Assembly: GCF_001651875.1 (NCBI RefSeq)
Contig: NZ_LNQB01000101.1
Coordinates: 49,568-113,567 of the forward strand
Reading direction: 5' to 3'
Origin: Sinorhizobium saheli
GTDB taxonomy: Bacteria > Pseudomonadota > Alphaproteobacteria > Rhizobiales > Rhizobiaceae
Length of the DNA stretch: 64,000 bases
Positions 58,993 to 64,000 of this stretch are shown here, piece after piece (the stretch's first letter is position 1; each line of letters opens with the position of its first letter). Position numbers and translations under genes: made by a program. Under the pieces are notes generated by a model that made no database searches, was not told the origin of the DNA, and saw only the letters and a list, made by a program, of their open reading frames with translations.

Positions 58993-60996
58993 TTACACCT
59001 CGCCGGCAAGCAGTTCGGTTCGCTTGCCCTCGGTTTCGGTGACGATGTCGGCCGGGATGTAGTAATCGCGGTCGTAGTTAAAGGTGTGGCCGATGGCGAT
59101 CGCCACCATGGCGAGGAAGGACAGGCCCGCCAGCCACCAGATGTACCAGACCATGGCGAAGGCGAAGACGACGCTGATCGCACCGAGGATGACGCCGGTG
59201 CCGGTGTTCTTCGGCATGTGGATCGGCTTGAAGCCCGCGAGCGGACGGCTGTGGCCGCGCCTCTTCATGTCCCACCAGGAATCATGGTCGTGGACGAGCG
59301 GGGTGAAGGCGAAGTTGTAGTCCGGAGGCGGCGAGGACGTCGACCATTCGAGCGTGCGCGCATCCCAGGGGTCGCCGGTCGTGTCGCGCAGTTCCTCGCG
59401 CCTGATGAAGCTCACGGCGAACTGGATCAGGAGCGACAGGATGCCGAGCGCGATCAGGAAGGCGCCGAAGGCGGCGATGACGAACCAGATCTGCAGCGAC
59501 GGGTCCTCGAACGAATTGACGCGGCGGGTGACGCCCATGAGCCCGAGCACGTAGAGCGGCATGAAGGCGAAGTAGAAGCCGATCAGCCAGAACCAGAAGG
59601 ACATCTTGCCCCAGAACGGGTCGAGCCTGAAGCCGAAGGCCTTCGGGAACCAGTAGTAGACCCCGGCCAGCAACCCGAAGACGACGCCGCCGATGATGAC
59701 GTTGTGGAAGTGGGCGATCAGGAACAGCGAGTTGTGCAGGACGAAATCGGCCGGCGGCACGGCAAGCAGCACGCCGGTCATGCCGCCCAGCACGAAGGTC
59801 ACCATGAAGCCGACGGTCCACAGCATCGGCACCTCGTAGCGGATGCGGCCGCGATACATGGTGAAGAGCCAGTTGAACATCTTCGCGCCGGTCGGGATCG
59901 AGATGATCATCGTCGTGATGCCGAAGAAGGCGTTGACGCTCGCGCCCGACCCCATGGTGAAGAAGTGGTGCAGCCAGACGATATAGGAGAGGATGGTGAT
60001 GACGACCGTCGCATAGACCATCGAGGCATAGCCGAAGAGCCGCTTGCCGCAGAAGGTCGCGACCACTTCCGAGAAGATGCCGAAGGCCGGCAGGACGAGG
60101 ATGTAGACCTCCGGATGGCCCCAGATCCAGATGAGGTTGATGTACATCATCGGATTGCCGCCGAGGTCGTTGGTGAAGAAGTTCGTGCCGGCGTAGCGGT
60201 CGAGCGTCAACAGCGCCAGCGTCGCGGTCAAGACCGGAAAGGTCGCGACGATCAGCACGTTGGTGCAGAGCGAGGTCCAGGTGAAGACCGGCATCTTCAT
60301 CATCGTCATGCCGGGCGCGCGCATCTTCACGATGGTGGCGATCAGGTTGATGCCCGACAGCGTCGTGCCGATGCCCGCCACCTGCAGGCCCCAGATATAA
60401 TAGTCGACGCCGACGCCCGGACTGTAGTCCGCGCCGGAGAGCGGCGGATAGGCGAGCCAGCCGGTGCGCGCGAACTCGCCGACGAAGAGCGACAGCATGA
60501 TGATCACCGCGCCGGCGGTCGTCATCCAGAAGCTGAAATTGTTGAGGAAGGGGAAGGAGACGTCGCGGGCGCCGATCTGCAGCGGCACGACGAAGTTCAT
60601 GAGCCCGGTGACGAAGGGCATCGCCATGAAGAAGATCATGATGACGCCGTGCGCCGTGAAGATCTGGTCATAGTGATGCGGCGGCAGGTAGCCTTCCGAA
60701 CCGCCGAAGGCGATCGCCTGCTGCAGGCGCATCATGATCGCGTCGGCAAAGCCGCGCAAAAGCATGACTAGCGCCAGGATGATGTACATGATGCCGATCT
60801 TCTTGTGGTCGACGCTCGTCAGCCAGTCGCGCCAGAGCACGCCCCAGAAGCGGTAATAGGTGATGAGCCCGACGAGCGCGACGCCGCCGATCACAACGGC
60901 GAGGAAGGTCGCGACGAGGATCGGCTCGTGATACGGGATCGCATCGAGGTTCAGTCGACCGAAGATGAACTTCAGGAGATCTGGATCGGAGAACAT
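58993..60996 (-). CDS. cyoB: CyoB, cytochrome bo quinol oxidase subunit I
   Basis: 667 residues, close to the 663 of E. coli CyoB. Haem-copper ligands: [15 protein letters not shown] (haem b His), [19 protein letters not shown] (CuB His crosslinked to Tyr), [12 protein letters not shown] (CuB His pair) and [17 protein letters not shown] (haem o and b His). Proton-channel residues lie in the surrounding helices. Oxidises ubiquinol and reduces O2 to water while pumping protons. Confidence 0.97.
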   Translation of the reverse strand: MFSDPDLLKFIFGRLNLDAIPYHEPILVATFLAVVIGGVALVGLITYYRFWGVLWRDWLTSVDHKKIGIMYIILALVMLLRGFADAIMMRLQQAIAFGGSEGYLPPHHYDQIFTAHGVIMIFFMAMPFVTGLMNFVVPLQIGARDVSFPFLNNFSFWMTTAGAVIIMLSLFVGEFARTGWLAYPPLSGADYSPGVGVDYYIWGLQVAGIGTTLSGINLIATIVKMRAPGMTMMKMPVFTWTSLCTNVLIVATFPVLTATLALLTLDRYAGTNFFTNDLGGNPMMYINLIWIWGHPEVYILVLPAFGIFSEVVATFCGKRLFGYASMVYATVVITILSYIVWLHHFFTMGSGASVNAFFGITTMIISIPTGAKMFNWLFTMYRGRIRYEVPMLWTVGFMVTFVLGGMTGVLLAVPPADFVLHNSLFLIAHFHNVIIGGVVFGLLAGVYYWFPKAFGFRLDPFWGKMSFWFWLIGFYFAFMPLYVLGLMGVTRRVNSFEDPSLQIWFVIAAFGAFLIALGILSLLIQFAVSFIRREELRDTTGDPWDARTLEWSTSSPPPDYNFAFTPLVHDHDSWWDMKRRGHSRPLAGFKPIHMPKNTGTGVILGAISVVFAFAMVWYIWWLAGLSFLAMVAIAIGHTFNYDRDYYIPADIVTETEGKRTELLAGEV

Positions 60997-61019
60997 GGGA
61001 AACCCGTTCCTTGCTGTCT

Positions 61020-62186
61020 TCAGTGGTTGAGCTGCGCCGGTGCCGGATCGCCGCCCTCGTTCATGCCCGGCATCGAGTGTCCCTCGTGCCCTCCCGTGCC
61101 CGGCATGCCGTGCTCATTCGGCTCGCTGGCGCCGTCCGTTCCCTGTGGCTCCTCCTCACTGCGTGCGGGCGTGCCGGTCGCGGGAAAGGTTGCCGCCGGC
61201 GCTCCTTCTCCGAGCGAATGCCTGTTGTCGTATTCGAGCTTTTCGCGGTTCTCGGCGCTCTCCACGCCACCGCCGCCCATCCGGTCGATATGCATCATTT
61301 CATGCATGCACATCTTGCCGGGTGTGGCGCAGAGATTGAGGATCGCCTGGTAGAGGCCGTCATCGACGGAGGCGAAATAGCGGACCGGTTCGCGCTCGCT
61401 CGGCTTCTCGAGCTTGAGATAGGCGTCCCGGTTGAGCGCGGTTCCTTGTGATTTCACCCGGGCCACCCAGTCGTCGAAGCCCTGCCGGTCGAGACCGTGA
61501 AACTTGAAGCGCATGTGGGAAAAGCCCTCGCCGCTGTAGTTCGCCGAGAAACCTTCGTATTCGCCCGTCTTGTTGATCACCGCATGCAGCTTCGTCTCCA
61601 TTCCGGGCATCGCATAGATCTGCCCGGCGAGCGCGGGGATGTAGAAGGAGTTCATGACCGAGGAGGCGGTGATCTTGAAATTGATCGGGACATCCACCGG
61701 CGCGGCGAGCTCGTTGACGGTCGCAACCCCCTCGTCGGGGTAGAAGAACAGCCATTTCCAGTCGAGCGCCACGACTTCGACCGTGAGCGGCTTGACGTCC
61801 GCCGGTACCGCCCGCCCGGAATCCAGCCGGTCGAGCGGCCGGTAGGGGTCGAGCTTGTGCGTGCTGATCCAGGTGATGGCGCCGAGCGCGATGATGATGG
61901 CGAGCGGCGCCGACCAGATGACCACTTCGAGCGCCGTCGAATGATGCCATTCCGGGTCGTAGGCCGCAGCCGTGTTCGACCGGCGATAGCGCCAGGCGAA
62001 GAGGAGCGTCAGGAAAATCACCGGAACGATGATCAGCAGCATGAGGATTGTCGAGATGACGAGGAGATCGCGCTGCTGCGCGGCGATGTCGCCGGAGGGC
62101 GACATCACCACCATGTCGCACCCGGCCATCAGCAGAAACAGCGGCAATACGGCCAGATGGCGGGAAAACGTGAACAGTTTCGACAC
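61020..62186 (-). CDS. cyoA: CyoA, cytochrome bo quinol oxidase subunit II (lipoprotein)
   Basis: 388 residues from GTG 62186, chosen because it places a lipoprotein signal ending LLMAGC at the N-terminus and has GGAG just upstream; longer in-frame starts are implausible. Two transmembrane helices ([39 protein letters not shown]), then a cupredoxin-like domain lacking CuA ligands, as expected for a quinol oxidase ([20 protein letters not shown]). The C-terminal ~65 residues form a Gly/Pro/Glu-rich tail. First gene of cyoABCD. Confidence 0.93.
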   Translation of the reverse strand: MSKLFTFSRHLAVLPLFLLMAGCDMVVMSPSGDIAAQQRDLLVISTILMLLIIVPVIFLTLLFAWRYRRSNTAAAYDPEWHHSTALEVVIWSAPLAIIIALGAITWISTHKLDPYRPLDRLDSGRAVPADVKPLTVEVVALDWKWLFFYPDEGVATVNELAAPVDVPINFKITASSVMNSFYIPALAGQIYAMPGMETKLHAVINKTGEYEGFSANYSGEGFSHMRFKFHGLDRQGFDDWVARVKSQGTALNRDAYLKLEKPSEREPVRYFASVDDGLYQAILNLCATPGKMCMHEMMHIDRMGGGGVESAENREKLEYDNRHSLGEGAPAATFPATGTPARSEEEPQGTDGASEPNEHGMPGTGGHEGHSMPGMNEGGDPAPAQLNH

Positions 62187-62502
62187 GGCTCCGAGCTCTT
62201 CTTGTTTCGACGGCTCTGCGACTAAAGGAGTAGATGTGGCAACGGTATGAGGTGTTTGGTCGCACTGCAGCAATGCGCCGCAGCCATGTTTGTGCGTTGC
62301 GGCAATAAACGCGCGAAGACATCCGCGACCCGCCGATCTTCCTCGCATTCTTCGGAGATTTTGAGACGGCGAAAGGGGCTATTTGGCAATTCGGCCCTTG
62401 ATATGCGCGGTCGATTGGTCAACATCCCTTATCAAGGAGTCCGAGCGGGGTGCGGCGGAAAACCGCATGCCTCGTTGCCGGTCGCTCGGGCGGGAGGCGT
62501 TT
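62187..62502. other. 316-bp divergent intergenic region (cyoA / MFS transporter)
   Basis: No gene seen. It must hold the cyo promoter (minus) and the MFS promoter (plus). No TTG-N8-CAA site was found. The MFS ribosome binding site CGGGAGG lies at 62491-62497. Nothing else recognised. Confidence 0.5.
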
Positions 62503-63843
62503 ATGAGCAATGTCATGCAGCAGTCACTCGGGCCGTCATCCTCGTCGATGGAGCGCGATGCACGCCGCATTCACGACGACAGGCCCGTATCCCCGGGCAA
62601 CATCGCGATCGGCGTCGTCATCGGGCGCGCCGCCGAATTCTTCGATTTCTTCGTCTACGGCATCGCCTCGGTCGTCGTCTTTCCCGAACTCTTCTTCCCC
62701 TTTGCTCCGGATAGGCTGACGGCGACGCTCTATTCCTTCAGCGTCTTCGCGCTCGCCTTTCTCGCGCGGCCGGTCGGCTCGCTCGTCTTCATGGCGATCG
62801 ACCGGACCTATGGCCGCGGCGTCAAGCTGACGATCGCGCTCTTCATTCTCGGCGGTTCGACGGCATCCATTGCCTTCCTGCCGGGCTATGCGACCCTCGG
62901 CACCTGGTCGATCCTCCTGCTCGCCATCTGCCGCCTCGGTCAGGGATTCGCGCTCGGCGGCGCCTGGGACGGGCTTGCCTCGTTGCTTGCGCTCAATGCG
63001 CCCCAGCACCATCGCGGCTGGTATGCGATGATCCCGCAACTTGGCGCACCGATCGGCTTCATGCTCGCAAGCGCGCTCTTCGCCTTCTTCCTCGTCTCCC
63101 TCTCCGACGCGGACTTCCTCGACTGGGGCTGGCGCTATCCGTTCTTCGTCGCCTTCGCGATCAACGTCGTCGCGTTGTTCACGCGCCTGCGCCTGGTGAT
63201 GACGAAGGAATTCGGTACCTTGCTCGAACTGCACGAGCTCGAGGCGAGGCGGGTCACCGAAGTCTTGAGATTGAACGGGCGTCACGTGCTGATCGGCGCC
63301 TTCGTGCCGCTCGCAAGCTTCGCGCTCTTCCATCTCGTGACGGTGTTCCCGCTCGGCTGGGTGGCGATCTATACGGACCACGTCCCAAGCTCTTTCCTGA
63401 TGGTGCAGTTCCTCGGAGCCGTCTGCGCCATCCTCGCCATCGTCGTTTCCGGACTCGTTGCCGATCGGATCGGCCGCCGCTACCATCTCGGCATTTGCGC
63501 GGTGCTGATCGCCATCTTCAGCTTCATCGCGCCGATGCTGCTTGAGGCCGGGCCCACGGGCCGGGACGTCTTCGTGATCGCCGGCTTCACCATCCTGGGC
63601 CTTTCCTTCGGCCAAGCGGCGGGCGCCGTCGCGTCGCGCTTCGAAAAAGCCTACCGCTACACCGGCGCCGCGCTCACCTCCGACCTGTCCTGGCTGATCG
63701 GAGCGGGATTTGCGCCCCTGGTTGCCCTCGGCCTGACCAGCCGCTTCGGCCTCGCCTTCGCCGGCTACTATCTCCTGTCCGGCGCGCTATGCACGATCGT
63801 CGCGCTGATCTTCAGCAAGACGCTCGAGATCAGCAACGACTAG
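62503..63843 (+). CDS. MFS transporter, metabolite:proton symporter type
   Basis: 446 residues from the ATG at 62503 with CGGGAGG upstream; an earlier in-frame start at 62383 adds a non-membrane stretch. Twelve membrane segments. MHS-type features: GRAAEFFDFFVYGIASVVVF in helix 1, DRTYGRGVKLTIALFILGGS in the loop 2-3 region, and RLGQGFALGGAWDGLASL in helix 4. Related transporters move organic acids, betaines or amino acids with protons; the substrate cannot be told. Divergent from cyoA, last complete gene in the window. Confidence 0.88.
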   Translation: MSNVMQQSLGPSSSSMERDARRIHDDRPVSPGNIAIGVVIGRAAEFFDFFVYGIASVVVFPELFFPFAPDRLTATLYSFSVFALAFLARPVGSLVFMAIDRTYGRGVKLTIALFILGGSTASIAFLPGYATLGTWSILLLAICRLGQGFALGGAWDGLASLLALNAPQHHRGWYAMIPQLGAPIGFMLASALFAFFLVSLSDADFLDWGWRYPFFVAFAINVVALFTRLRLVMTKEFGTLLELHELEARRVTEVLRLNGRHVLIGAFVPLASFALFHLVTVFPLGWVAIYTDHVPSSFLMVQFLGAVCAILAIVVSGLVADRIGRRYHLGICAVLIAIFSFIAPMLLEAGPTGRDVFVIAGFTILGLSFGQAAGAVASRFEKAYRYTGAALTSDLSWLIGAGFAPLVALGLTSRFGLAFAGYYLLSGALCTIVALIFSKTLEISND

Positions 63844-63943
63844 AGCGGGATGCGCTCACATGCGTTCGCGCCACCGCTCTATCTGTTTGTTTTGGCGCAT
63901 TTGTGCTACGTCAGGTGATTCCACCTGACTGCAAAATGCTCTA
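63842..63943. repeat. Interspersed palindromic repeat, copy 9 (full length)
   Basis: Starts at the MFS stop codon and runs 102 bp from AGAGCGGGATGCGCTCACAT to the palindrome TCAGGTGATTCCACCTGA and CAAAATGCTCTAG. Best-preserved copy with copies 4 and 8; both ends read AGAGC/GCTCT, giving a ~5-bp terminal inverted repeat. The last 57 bp of the window (63944-64000) contain nothing that can be assigned. Confidence 0.85.
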
Positions 63944-64000
63944 GCAGGCTGCTGAAAATCGTGTTGCGTTACCGCAAGCCATCGCGGTGGGTGCGATTTT

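Noticed and set aside
2350..63943. Interspersed repeats as CRISPR or insertion sequences
   Set aside because: Copies are dispersed singly, in both orientations, without spacers or cas genes, and are too short and noncoding for an insertion sequence.
63944..64000. Start of a mobile element at the window end (GCAGGCTGCTGAAAATC)
   Set aside because: The string resembles ends of some insertion sequences, but only 57 bp are visible and no transposase or inverted partner can be seen.
1..64000. tRNA, rRNA or riboswitch genes
   Set aside because: Gaps were read on both strands; no cloverleaf-like, rRNA-like or known riboswitch sequence was recognised.

Overview
The window looks like accessory, chromid- or plasmid-type DNA of a Rhizobiaceae alphaproteobacterium, most likely Sinorhizobium/Ensifer. 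The grounds are high GC, a trehalose thuR-thuEFGK-thuAB locus in the rhizobial order, a full nap/nir/nor denitrification set with nnrR, nnrS, nnrU, nirV and pseudoazurin, and interspersed palindromic repeats of the rhizobial intergenic mosaic type. No rRNA, tRNA, CRISPR array, replication origin or intact insertion sequence was recognised. The genus is an inference from gene content and order.

Layout. 1-6.2 kb: phenylacetyl-CoA catabolism (3' part of paaZ, a thioesterase, a TetR regulator, paaI-paaG, and a fused enoyl-CoA hydratase/3-hydroxyacyl-CoA dehydrogenase), with a TetR-type palindrome in the divergent paaG promoter region. 6.2-8 kb: DoxX protein and an HI0933-type flavoprotein. 7.9-15.9 kb: LacI-type thuR divergent from thuEFGK-thuAB for uptake and 3-keto-type catabolism of trehalose and related disaccharides. 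16-24 kb: SPW-repeat protein, quinone-oxidoreductase-like dehydrogenase with divergent LysR, and a TetR-adaptor-RND efflux operon.

24.3-51.8 kb is an anaerobic respiration island. It holds napEFDABC; a PilZ protein and small unknown genes; ubiT-ubiU-ubiV for oxygen-independent ubiquinone synthesis, divergent from a ubiD-ubiX pair; nnrU; norEF; norCBQD; hemN; a tight operon of a DUF2249 gene (apparently frameshifted), a polytopic membrane protein, a tandem-DUF2249 protein and a DUF59/MIP18 protein; nnrS; nirK-nirV; nnrR; and pseudoazurin. Eight sites of the form TTG-N8-CAA lie before ubiT, norE, norC, hemN, the DUF2249 operon, nnrS, nirK and pseudoazurin. Each is followed 21-22 nt downstream by a hexamer at the -10 position, mostly TAG/TAT-starting (often TAGGNT). 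This suggests one NnrR-type regulon that ties NO-producing and NO-consuming enzymes to anaerobic haem and quinone synthesis. The nap operon has no such site.

51.8-57 kb: an RTX serralysin-like protease, a small secreted protein, ornithine cyclodeaminase with divergent Lrp/AsnC, a DUF922 and a DUF992 protein. 57-62.2 kb: SURF1 and cytochrome bo-type quinol oxidase cyoABCD. 62.5-63.8 kb: an MFS transporter. Nine whole or partial copies of a ~103-bp palindromic repeat are scattered between genes, including inside the thu and nor operons. A second GC-rich, RIME-like class occurs at five places.
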